From contig JARBJD010000256.1 in the NCBI GenBank assembly GCA_033064195.1, forward strand, positions 44,576 through 108,575: DNA of 64,000 bases, read 5' to 3'. The first letter of the stretch is position 1. Every line of letters begins with the position of its first letter. Both the position numbers and the translations under genes were made by a program. This document shows positions 21,305-30,720 of this stretch, piece after piece. This DNA comes from Blattamonas nauphoetae (Eukaryota; Preaxostyla; Oxymonadida). Below the pieces are notes generated by a model that saw only the letters and a program-made list of their open reading frames with translations, was not told the DNA's origin and ran no database searches.

Positions 21305-24300
21305 TTATTCCATTTGATAATCAGTTGCTTTCAGTCCATGGATGAATGGAGGACACGATTCATTTTCAAGTACGATTGCCTTAAGATGAATTCCACTGAG
21401 ACTGAGTTTCTGTTGTTGTATTTTGGCGATCTCAAATCCATTTGTGTTCTCTTCGCTCACGATTCTTCTCGTCTGAAAGTTCAGTGTGGTTGTCACAGTT
21501 TTCTCTCCATTGAGACACTTCACATAGTCGTCACTCGTGATATTTGTTTTCTTTAGAGACACTCCTTTAATCTTGCATTTCTCATCGAGAGAGTAACACT
21601 TTGGTGCAAGACAGATCATCTGTTCACCTTCCTTTTCAATAGCTAATCCCAACAGCTTCTTCTCATCATCAACTCCTTTTTCAGGATTTGGAAACCATTC
21701 ATATTTGTGAGCATCATAGAATTCTTTGTCAGCAATCACATGTTCAAATTGTTGATGGATTCCAGCATTTGGATCACCACTAATTGCCCAGTATGCAGAG
21801 TCAGTATCTCCTTCACAGAAGTGGATCTTGTTCATGTCTAGGCACTTGTACATGAAATTGTAGATAAAATTCAGATACCAGAATTTAGCATTGTCGAGTG
21901 TGAATACTGCTTCTTGCAGACAAGTTTTGCACGATGCTTTCTCTCTGTCTTCAATCACGATGTAGTTGTCCTCATTGATCTCTCTTGTCGCTACAAATCC
22001 TTTCATCATTTGCTTCAAGTATGTTCTCTTCTCATTGCAGATTGTGATTGAGTTGTACTTCTCAGTGTTCATTCCATCATATCCGTAACTTCCATTCAGG
22101 TTGGTCTTACAGAATTGTTCTTTTCCTTTGTTTCCAACCTTCATTGCTTCTATTCTATCATTCATGAATGAGGTCACAAATGGTTCGAATCCAGCATGTC
22201 TCGAGAATACCATTACAGTCTTAATGTCGTCGACAATGAAGTGGCAATAGTCGATGAGGAACCAAAGATAGTATGTCGAAAAGAACATATACTGATCGTG
22301 TGTGCTCAAGAGTTGGGTCAGCTTTCTTTGTTTGTCATCAGTCTTCAATCCATACTTCTTCATCAGTGAATATGTCTTCTCTCCAATGGTCTCTTCTGTT
22401 GTATTGACCACGATGTTCCTGAAGATTGGTGGGAAGTTAATGAAATCATTGATGTACTTCTCGTCGATGTGTCCTTTCAGTTCTGCAACAAATAGTGTCT
22501 TCTGATTCTTGTCTTCGATGATCTTTCGACATTCTTCATCTCCTGTTGCGGTGAATAAGCATCGTCCTGGCATGAACATTCTGTGTTTGGTGTATGGATT
22601 GTTCTTGTTCTTGATTGATGAGAAAGCACTTGGATAAAGTGAATTGAAATCAACACCACAGACGTGAGTCATTTTGTGTTCTGTGTCTATTGATTTGACT
22701 TTTCCGTCTTCAAATGTGAAGTGATTGATTGGGGTCACATCTTTGATGTTCTGTCGATGTTGAACATTCGATAATCCACCAGTCACTGCTGCTCTCAGAT
22801 TGTGATAGGTCTGCTCATGTGTCAGAGTCATTGGTAGTGATTTCCAGATGCAGTACTTCTTCAGTTGAATTCTTAATCGAGTGAGATGTTCATCCTTGTC
22901 TGACTTGTATGTGTTGCAGTAGTCACAGCAGATCTTCACGTTCTCTTTTGAATGTCCTTTCGAATTGTCGATTCTATCCAGTGTTGGTCGAACTGCTTGT
23001 GAGAAGTGACTCTTGCAGATGTAGCACACTCTCTTGCACTGTTGAACGAACCACTCATAGTCTGCTTCAGTGACATTTTTATCAGTACTGCGATGAGCTT
23101 TCTGGTCTTGATAGATGTACGATGCAACTTTGTACTTCCAGTATTGTTTGGTGATTTTTATTTCACCTGATTGATCCACTCCATTGAAATCATCGTCGAT
23201 ATCAAAGTCTTTGTAGGCACACGCATATTTGATTGCAGAAGCGTTGGCTGACAATGAGAGATTGTGCAACATATCCACTTTGAATTGGAAGTTCAGATCA
23301 ATCAGATTGTCAAGTGGTGCAATCATACATTCGACATCTCGGATGTTGTAGAATTTGAGATATTCCCAACGGTTCTTGAATCCTTGTTTGTTCCAATCAT
23401 CAAGGTACATTTGGTAATCACTGTCGGACATTTCACTGTTGTTCAGACTGGAATAGAATTCATATTTGGAGAATGGTTCTTGTTTGCTCAGCACTGTGTC
23501 GTAGTCTGATGAGTCGAATGATTCGTAAGCAAAGAATGATTTCTGAAGAGTTGTCTTGCCTTTGCAAGGCGTCGAGCTCTCGGCGAGAGTATTTCCTCCA
23601 AAAGCTTTGACTGCACTATCCAAAGTCATTGGTCCGGTATACGACATCATGTCAATAAAGCGAAGAACCTGTTGTGTCTTCTCATGTCGGATCAGTACTT
23701 GTTTGTACTTCGTTGTGGATCCAAGGAAACTCACCACTTTCCAATCCTTGTCAACGAGATCACGAAAGATGAGATTGATGTCGAATCTGGAACTGTTGAA
23801 TCCAATCACACTGACTTCATTTTGTGAGGGTATTTCCAGGTCTTCGTAGTAGTTGTCATCTCGTACTGTCTCAGCATATCTGAAGAGTTCTCTGATCCAT
23901 TGGTTCACAAAGTCCTTTCCATCTCGAAGATCAAAGTAGATTGACTTCACACCTGATTTTGTTTTGATTGCAGATGCAACGGAGAGAGGCTTCAAGTGTG
24001 AGATCAGTTGTGTGTTGTCATCAGAGAATAAATTGTCAAGAATGAGATCTTCCATGGTTTCGAAATCGTATGTGATGTAGTATTGTGTTGGTTTGAATTC
24101 GTCCTGTCTTTTGTGTGCCATCAGAAATTCAAATGTTCTGTTGTTGAGAATGTGTGGAACATATGGTCTTGGTGTCTTGTCAAGTGAGATCTTCTTCACA
24201 TGTTTTCCATCAAGCTCTTTGCACTCTCTGAGATGCTTCTCAAAATCTCTGCTGTAGTTTTTATTCTTCACTTGGAATCCTCTTGATTGACAATAAGGAC

Positions 24301-25711
24301 AGAGTTTGTATCCAGTGATTTTCTCAGGGTCAACAAGAAACATCACATGAACGAGAGTGGCTGTAAGTGGAATCATCAGAATGGGAAGAACTCTTGCATC
24401 ATCATTCTCGTTGATGTACGATTGACTGAGGAAATACCGCTTCTTGTCTTCGTCATATTCATAAATGTGAACTGTGATGTTGAATTGAATCATTGCTTTC
24501 TCAATATCACATGCAATATCAAACCCAGGAAACTTCTGAAGATGTGGAGTCAATTGTCGAGATTGGAGATGAGTGAGATTCATCCATTGTGCGAACAATC
24601 TGTAGGCTTCACTGTTCATCATATTGATTGATATTTTCTTACCTTGAACTTCAGGAAGTGTGAGGAATGAAAGAGCTTGAAAGAAGCAGATATTGTACTC
24701 AGAATCGATGTATCGAACATTCCTCGTTTTGATGTGTTCAGTGAGAATTGCATTGGCTTTTCCTGCAACTGGGAATCGATAGACTGCAACCAGTATGGAG
24801 TGGAATGCAATGTACATTGTCTTCGTATCCATCAGTGTTCTCTCTTGAGATTCTTTGATTAGATTGATTGCATATTTTGAATACTCATTGATGTCGCCTG
24901 AACTTCTGATCACAGTTGGGAAGCTCTTCGATGTATTCTCCAATTCTGGTCTGAAGTCATTGTAAGTTGTCTCATCTTTGTCTTTTCTCTCGATGATCTT
25001 TCCAAAGTCAATACTAATCTTGAATGGATGATCTTTCTCTTTGTCGAACACTGCTTTGATGAAGGTTGTGATTTCCTCGACATTCTTCAGATGATTGTGG
25101 AAGTACAACTGATATGGTTTTCCATTATCCTCAACCTTCTCGACCTCATTCTTTTTGAACTTCCTTCGTGCATCCATGAGACAAGAATTGAATGCTGCTT
25201 TGTCTCGTGGTTCAGCTAATAATATGCATTCTTCAAATCCCTCAAATGTCTGTACTTCTCTCTTTTCCATTTGTTCATTTTTCTTCTGAATGATTAACAG
25301 ATTCTTCATCCAATGATCCATCAGCTTCTCTTCAATTGATTTCAGTTTCCACGTCATTTTGAACACTTGCTTTTTCAGTTCATCTTTGTTCACTCTTGGA
25401 TTGTCTTTCATGATTTGCATTCTTGCTTTGCTGTCTTCTTCATTCATCATTGCATTGTTATTGTGCTCTTCCAGTTTGTGAATAAAATCATCAATCTGAT
25501 AGTTGGTAATATTCCTTATCTCTCCTTCAAAATGGAGATCTGGATTCTTGAGCATTGACAGGAGATATGCACGATGATGTTGGTAGTTTCTAATGTTTGG
25601 ATTATATGTTCGATCATAGCCATGTTCATCCTTGAATTCAAAGGTGGTGTTTGGAAATAGTGCTCTTATTTTCGTGATGCTGTCTGTGACAAATTTCAGT
25701 GTCGCCGCCAT
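21305..25711 (-). CDS. Protein-primed-type family B DNA polymerase with OTU-like and HNH-like regions
   Basis: Intact, 1468 residues. Exonuclease motifs: YDFETME (about 549), GFNSSRFD (about 642) and YNIRDVE (about 790). Polymerase motifs: DFNSLYPS (about 1023, motif A), KTNLNGSYGY (about 1208, motif B), GDTDSAYW (about 1303, motif C) and a K-x-Y segment (APKCYS). Upstream, a Cys in SEYNICFFQAL (about 342) and a His in LVHVMFLVD (about 455), followed by a CPYC zinc-type motif, recall the OTU-like cysteine-protease region of Polinton-type polymerases. Between exonuclease and palm (about 893-940) lies CYICK, TLDRIDNSKGHSKENVK and CDYCNTYK, an HNH-nuclease-like module. The enzyme should replicate the linear genome. 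It is preceded by a T-rich motif and followed by the 155-residue gene and the integrase. Confidence 0.93.
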   Translation of the reverse strand: MAATLKFVTDSITKIRALFPNTTFEFKDEHGYDRTYNPNIRNYQHHRAYLLSMLKNPDLHFEGEIRNITNYQIDDFIHKLEEHNNNAMMNEEDSKARMQIMKDNPRVNKDELKKQVFKMTWKLKSIEEKLMDHWMKNLLIIQKKNEQMEKREVQTFEGFEECILLAEPRDKAAFNSCLMDARRKFKKNEVEKVEDNGKPYQLYFHNHLKNVEEITTFIKAVFDKEKDHPFKISIDFGKIIERKDKDETTYNDFRPELENTSKSFPTVIRSSGDINEYSKYAINLIKESQERTLMDTKTMYIAFHSILVAVYRFPVAGKANAILTEHIKTRNVRYIDSEYNICFFQALSFLTLPEVQGKKISINMMNSEAYRLFAQWMNLTHLQSRQLTPHLQKFPGFDIACDIEKAMIQFNITVHIYEYDEDKKRYFLSQSYINENDDARVLPILMIPLTATLVHVMFLVDPEKITGYKLCPYCQSRGFQVKNKNYSRDFEKHLRECKELDGKHVKKISLDKTPRPYVPHILNNRTFEFLMAHKRQDEFKPTQYYITYDFETMEDLILDNLFSDDNTQLISHLKPLSVASAIKTKSGVKSIYFDLRDGKDFVNQWIRELFRYAETVRDDNYYEDLEIPSQNEVSVIGFNSSRFDINLIFRDLVDKDWKVVSFLGSTTKYKQVLIRHEKTQQVLRFIDMMSYTGPMTLDSAVKAFGGNTLAESSTPCKGKTTLQKSFFAYESFDSSDYDTVLSKQEPFSKYEFYSSLNNSEMSDSDYQMYLDDWNKQGFKNRWEYLKFYNIRDVECMIAPLDNLIDLNFQFKVDMLHNLSLSANASAIKYACAYKDFDIDDDFNGVDQSGEIKITKQYWKYKVASYIYQDQKAHRSTDKNVTEADYEWFVQQCKRVCYICKSHFSQAVRPTLDRIDNSKGHSKENVKICCDYCNTYKSDKDEHLTRLRIQLKKYCIWKSLPMTLTHEQTYHNLRAAVTGGLSNVQHRQNIKDVTPINHFTFEDGKVKSIDTEHKMTHVCGVDFNSLYPSAFSSIKNKNNPYTKHRMFMPGRCLFTATGDEECRKIIEDKNQKTLFVAELKGHIDEKYINDFINFPPIFRNIVVNTTEETIGEKTYSLMKKYGLKTDDKQRKLTQLLSTHDQYMFFSTYYLWFLIDYCHFIVDDIKTVMVFSRHAGFEPFVTSFMNDRIEAMKVGNKGKEQFCKTNLNGSYGYDGMNTEKYNSITICNEKRTYLKQMMKGFVATREINEDNYIVIEDREKASCKTCLQEAVFTLDNAKFWYLNFIYNFMYKCLDMNKIHFCEGDTDSAYWAISGDPNAGIHQQFEHVIADKEFYDAHKYEWFPNPEKGVDDEKKLLGLAIEKEGEQMICLAPKCYSLDEKCKIKGVSLKKTNITSDDYVKCLNGEKTVTTTLNFQTRRIVSEENTNGFEIAKIQQQKLSLSGIHLKAIVLENESCPPFIHGLKATDYQME

Positions 25712-25754
25712 TTACTACAAATTAAAAAATCCGAAAATAAAAAAAGTTGAGCGT

Positions 25755-26144
25755 TTATTTCTGTTTTCTCTGATGGGGCTTTATCGTTGCCTTTAGCCAG
25801 GAATCAAGTCTAATTCTGAACACTTCACTTCCGCCAATCTCTCGATATGTGAATGGAACCAGAACTTTGGTGTACTCACCGACGAGCTCACAATTGTATT
25901 TCTTCAGTTCATTTTCGACGAATGATTGAGTGTAGTGCCGACGTTTTGCTATGTGTGGTCGGTTTCCTTGATTCCACAACTTTGGTTTTATTCTCCATTC
26001 AACTCCCTCATGAACATACGTCACCGGCACATTATTTCTGACATACTCAGAGACTAGTGAACAGTTCTCTTCTCTCATTGATTCAATTAATGCTTGTTCT
26101 GAACATACTCGACGTCTTTCGTTGTACATCTCAGTTGGATTCAT
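25755..26144 (-). CDS. 129-residue protein with two tandem repeats, partly in the TIR
   Basis: An intact frame. Two copies of a unit can be aligned: an N-terminal one with ALIESMREENCSLVSEYVRNNVPVT-type pattern and WRIKPKLWNQGNRPH, and a second with ELKKYNCELVGEYTKVLVP and a RIRLDSWLK end. The unit resembles the cysteine-free edge of treble-clef-like repeats common in large DNA viruses, but I cannot name it. The first 48 codons lie inside the right TIR, so the same start is duplicated in front of the S74 gene at 10764. It lies just upstream of PolB on the same strand and is absent from E2. Confidence 0.6.
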   Translation of the reverse strand: MNPTEMYNERRRVCSEQALIESMREENCSLVSEYVRNNVPVTYVHEGVEWRIKPKLWNQGNRPHIAKRRHYTQSFVENELKKYNCELVGEYTKVLVPFTYREIGGSEVFRIRLDSWLKATIKPHQRKQK

Positions 26145-29100
26145 TTAATACAAATTAAAAAATTCAAAAATAAATGTTCATTCGTGATTTTATCATTTGT
26201 GATCTTCCGAGACTTCGATCCTGTCATCGATGGGTTCGATCAGTCTTGTTTGATCAGAGAAAGTACTTCAATGGGACTCGATCCTCTCATCTCGTTCCTG
26301 ACGCTCTTTACCGTTTGATTTAGGTGTGTTTCACTTTCTACTTTCTCATTTGTTCTCTTTTCTTTTTTGACATCTCATTCTTGTTCTCGATCATCGACTT
26401 TTTTCTTCTCCTCTCATTTAGGTACATCACATTGTTTTATGAACGGTGGTTTCATTCCCGACTTGTTTTGAACAGGTTTGCTCCATTTTTGAATTCATTA
26501 TTTCCTAAAACACATTTATGTACCAACGCCGATCAAACCGAAAGTGGACCTGAAGATCAGGTACACAGATGCGTTTTATCGCTTAAGAGTATGTCTCTCG
26601 TGATTTACCAAACAGGTATTCTCTTCTTTTTTATTCATCTTTTCATAAAACATCTTCATGTACTCGATCTGTGTGATCATCAAACTCAGGTACACTATTG
26701 CGTCTTATGACCAGAAAGTGCTGTTCACTGAATATTTGAAACAGGTTTGCTCTCTTTTTTGTATTATCTCTTTATAAGACACAATGACGTACCAGAATTT
26801 TCACTTCACTTTTGACATTCTCTTTTCTGGTACAACACTTCACTTTATCCTCTCATTTTCACTTCATTGTCAATTTTTTCTCATTGTCTCTCACTTTTTT
26901 TCAAAAATTAAAATTTAAAATGACGTGAACAAAATTTTGATCCTCATCTTTCTTCGAGAAACTTCGTGATTCATCGATAAAATTGTATGCGTTGGTACAC
27001 CACTTTGTTTTACTTTCATTCAACTTTCATTTCACCTTTTACACTTCACTACTCTTCGATTTGTGCTCTTCATTTTTTCTAAAACACAACGGTGTACCAA
27101 CAAAACGCGATCTGAAGTGATCATCCAGATCAGGTACACCACTTCACCTTATCATTTCATTTCACAACTATTTGATTTCAATTCTCTTTTTTGATCAAAA
27201 CAAAGTGGAACACAGAACTAAAAATGTTTGATCGTCAAGATAAAAATGAACTGTGAGATCTGGTACATGAATGTGTTTTATCACTTCAAACATTGTTTCA
27301 CTTCACAATTTTGATCTCTTTATTGACATTTTTGCTCTAATCTTTCATAAAACAAAGTGGTGTACCAACGAGATTCAATCTGAAATGATCGGTGAGATCT
27401 GGTACATGAATGTGTTTTATCTTTTAGTTTTCACTTCACTCACTCTTAATTCCTCTTGTTTTCTGAAATTTCGTTGAACGCGTTCATAAGGTGAAGTGAT
27501 GTACCAACGAAGTGAGAAAAACAATGATTGGAGAGATCTGGTACGTCACTTCACCTTATCGTTGCTAACATTGTTTCACTTCACGATTTTACTCTAATTA
27601 GAAACATTTTGATGAACGCGTTCATAAAGTGAAGTGGTGTACCAATGAAATGCGAACAACAAAGATCGTTCAGATCTGGTACGAGATTTTGTTTTATCGT
27701 TTACTTTTCACTTCACTCACTCTTTTTTTCTCTTTGTTTGTGAAATTTTGACGAACCCGTTCATAAGGTGAAGTGGTGTACCAACGGAACGCAAAGGATC
27801 AAGATCGTGCAGATCTGGTACGTCACTTCACCTTATCGTTTCATTCTCACTTCATTTACATTTTAGTACTCTAGTTTTTGTGAAATTTAGATGAAGATGT
27901 TCATCAAACTCAATACTTACCCACCATTTTCACTATTTCCATTTCACCATTCACTATCATACTTGCCCACTTCATTTTAGCTTCATTCACCTTCATTTGG
28001 TCTAATTAAGAGAAAAAGTCGACGAAAAATGAGTTGTTGTGATGTGCTCGTGAGGTGTAGACGGTCGAAAGAATGCTCGTGAGATTGGTGAAGTGACGAG
28101 GAAAGTCGAAGTAATTAAAGTGAAACCAGACGAACGAAATGAGAGTGAAAAGCGTTGAAGTGGCTGTGCATGAAACAAACAAGATCAAAAGTTGAGTGGA
28201 GAAACATGAAAACCAACATTATGAAAAACTAGTCGTCAAAAGTGTCGTGAAAATTCAGTACTCCCTCCTCGAAAGGTGAGAAAGAAGATGTGATGTGAGA
28301 AAATCGGGGCAAAAATCGATATGAGTGAAAAGTTGGTGAAAATGTGGTGCAAAAAAGGTGCGTTCAAAAAAAGAGGACTATGAAGGTGAGGTGATCGGGA
28401 ACCTAGGAAAAGCGTCGGAAGGACGCAAATGTGAAGATTTTGAAAAATCTAACGTAAAAAACGAAAACTGACGAAAAAAGTGGTGAAAGATGACGTGAAA
28501 AAGTGTGGTTGAAAAGTGTCACCAAAAGGCGACTCCGAGCGAAATGAAGTGTAAAAACGCAAATAGGAGGCAAAAGTGATCCTAAAAAGTGAAGTGCTGA
28601 AAGCGCATACATTTTGTTTAAAATTCGGAGAAACTCGAAAAATGGAATGTGGGTTGATCAAGAAAAATCCCGATCCGGCCTTGATCTAACCAAAAATTCC
28701 AAAAGTGATTTTTATCGCGAATTTCACCTTCTGAAATCGATTTTGTAATTTTAGAAGGTGTTTGAGGTGTGTTTGAGCCATATAGCAGCAGTTTTAAGCA
28801 AGTTCTGAAAATCGACTTTTTGGTCACTGTTTCGACCACTGTTCGGTACGTAGCTCCACGAATTCTCAACCGATTGTCATCGGGATTGTTTTGATCGACG
28901 ACTCACATCGTCTCCGACATTTTAGAATTTTTTTCGATTTTTTTCGAAGTGGTTCTCAAGTTGGATTCACTTTGTTCGAGTTCAAAAGTGAAAAATCATC
29001 GAAAAAAGTGACAACATTTTTGGAATATGGCAAAAATTTGCTTCAAAATTGACGCTTAAAATGAGATCAAAATATTGAACATATTTCTGGAATTTAGGTC

Positions 29101-29233
29101 AAATATTGGCATCATTGAAATGTCCCAAATTCCTTTTAATACAAGATTTAGAAATGGTCAATCGGAATTGACTTTTCGTTTCTGATTTCAACGACTATTT
29201 CAATCTGGTTCCCAAATCGTCTACTATACTACT
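26001..29233 (-). repeat. E1 right terminal inverted repeat
   Basis: Reverse complement of 7707-10907 with scattered differences. It ends CTACTATACTACT at 29233. It contains the mirror array of hairpin modules (about 26430-27838) and the ATG plus first 48 codons of the 25755-26144 gene. The segment at 28000-28700 is less well matched to the left copy than the rest. Confidence 0.9.
26430..27838 (-). repeat. Hairpin-module array in the right TIR
   Basis: Mirror copy of the array at 9089-10500. The module order is the same when read from the terminus inward (best stems near 27760-27838). Substitutions between the two arrays are often in the arms, yet the GTACC/GGTAC clamps are kept. Confidence 0.7.
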
Positions 29234-30185
29234 ATTGAATATGGTGATGTGACGTCGAAAAGGTAACTGTTTTTTTGTGCGATGTACGGTATGAGGCTAC
29301 AGGGCCCAAAATTGGGTCTTTAGCTCCAATTTTGTTTACAAAATTATGGTTTCACCAAAACAACATTTTTCAGGAAAAATCTCGATTTATCACGGTGTAA
29401 TGAAGATCGGCGCTCTTCTGACAGCACAATCATCAAAACAAAACCAAAACAGAAGGTGTTTTCGTGTTCGGAACAGGATCAGGCCATATCTCACTTGTGA
29501 TTGCAGTTTACGTTTGATCGTTCGCCCACTGATCTAATGATGCCTGTGGAGTGTTTCGTTCCAGGTGGTCAAATCAAAGAACTTCTCCCAAATAATGAGT
29601 GATTGAACGTCTCGATCACTATTTGCCAAGCAAGTCAACCCGTACCATAAATCTAAGCCTGTGTGGCCTGGTCTGACCAAGACGAAATCAGGATGTTTCC
29701 TGGCCACCCACTGGCCACAAGATCATAAAATATGGGTGAGGGTTTCGGGTTGAATTAGAATTGTTTGAACTTTTTCTCTTTTCACTGGCGGTTTTTTATC
29801 CAAGATCATCTCAGAATCTTCATATCCAACATTTTTCATGTTATTTTTGTCATATCTCAACAAATTAGAGCATACTCGTGCAAACACTGAAAAAAGTGGT
29901 TTGATCTGCCACTCATAGTGCTGTCACCAAAGCACCGAAATTCAATAAACCGCCTAAAATCGAGATTTTTTCTGAGAAATGTTGTTTTGGTGAGAGAATA
30001 ATCCTGAAAAAAATTTGGAGCTAAAGACCCATTATTCGCCGAGAAAACCCAAAATTCGTCATTTTGGCTACTTCCCAAAAGTGTAGTTTTGCAATATCTC
30101 AACAACCAGTGGATCAATTGTCTTGATTTTTCTTCCAGATTCTTTTTTTGATGATTTGAACATTTTGAAAAAAAATCGATAAAAA
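29234..30185. mobile_element. Old inverted-repeat element or fold-back remnant
   Basis: The segments 29313-29428 and 29919-30032 are imperfect inverted repeats, sharing TGGGTCTTTAGCTCCAA, TCACCAAAACAACATTT, AAAATCTCGAT and a GACAGCAC end. The 490 bases between contain no convincing frame. The outer flank (ATATCTCAACAACCAG and following T-rich DNA near 30090) resembles the sequence around 45728 in the E2 insertion, so both may come from one transposon family. No gene is supported. Confidence 0.45.
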
Positions 30186-30189
30186 ATTA

Positions 30190-30720
30190 TGGGTATCTGG
30201 AAAAGAGATATAGGGTGGTGGTTGAGTAGTTGATAAGAATAAGTGTAGGGAAATAGGTGGCATAGACAAGGGTGATTGGGCATCGGTGAAAAGATAGGTG
30301 TGGGAAAATAAGTGAAGAGACAAGGGTGATTAGGCATAGGTGAAAAGATTGGGAGGGGTGAAGGAGGCATTGATGAGTGGGGTATTGATGTGTGATATTG
30401 ATGAGTGGGGCATTGATGAGTGGATATTGATGAGTGGCATTGATGTTGAAATACGTGACATGAGAGATATGTGGGTTGGTGAAGAGACATTGTTGAGGAG
30501 ACATGATTGTGTGGACATTGTTGAGTGGCATTGTTGAGGTGGCACTGTTGTGGGGACATGATTGAGGAGGCATTGATGTGAGGGCATTGATGTGGCTGAA
30601 CGTGAAATAAGTGTTTATGAGTTGGTGAAGGATATTATTGTGTGGGCATTGTTGTGTGGACATTGATTGGTGGGCATTGATGGGAGATGCAGGGGGTGTG
30701 AGGAATTGATGGATGAACAC
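30190..30720. repeat. Degenerate minisatellite
   Basis: Many diverged copies of a 12-15-bp unit of the type GGGCATTGATGAGTG or GTGGACATTGTTGAG. Long frames on either strand (for example minus-strand frames rich in His/Gln/Pro/Cys) are products of the repeat and are not called genes. Confidence 0.8.

Larger units (their letters stand above)
7707..29233. mobile_element. E1: complete Maverick/Polinton-type virus-like element
   Basis: The element is bounded by long inverted repeats that start AGTAGTATAGTAG; a 5' AG terminus is typical of Polintons. Between them lie the hallmark genes: retroviral-type integrase, protein-primed-type PolB, A32-like packaging ATPase and double-jelly-roll-type capsid proteins, plus an S74-domain protein. 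Length is 21527 bp, within the usual 15-25 kb. The expected 6-bp target duplication is not seen: GCCTTG lies on the left and ATTGAA on the right. Most genes are on the minus strand; the S74 gene and the ATPase are on the plus strand. At least six genes carry frameshifts or an internal stop, while PolB, integrase and several small genes are intact. The two TIRs have visibly diverged, so the insertion is probably not recent. No adenain-type maturation protease was recognised. Confidence 0.9.
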
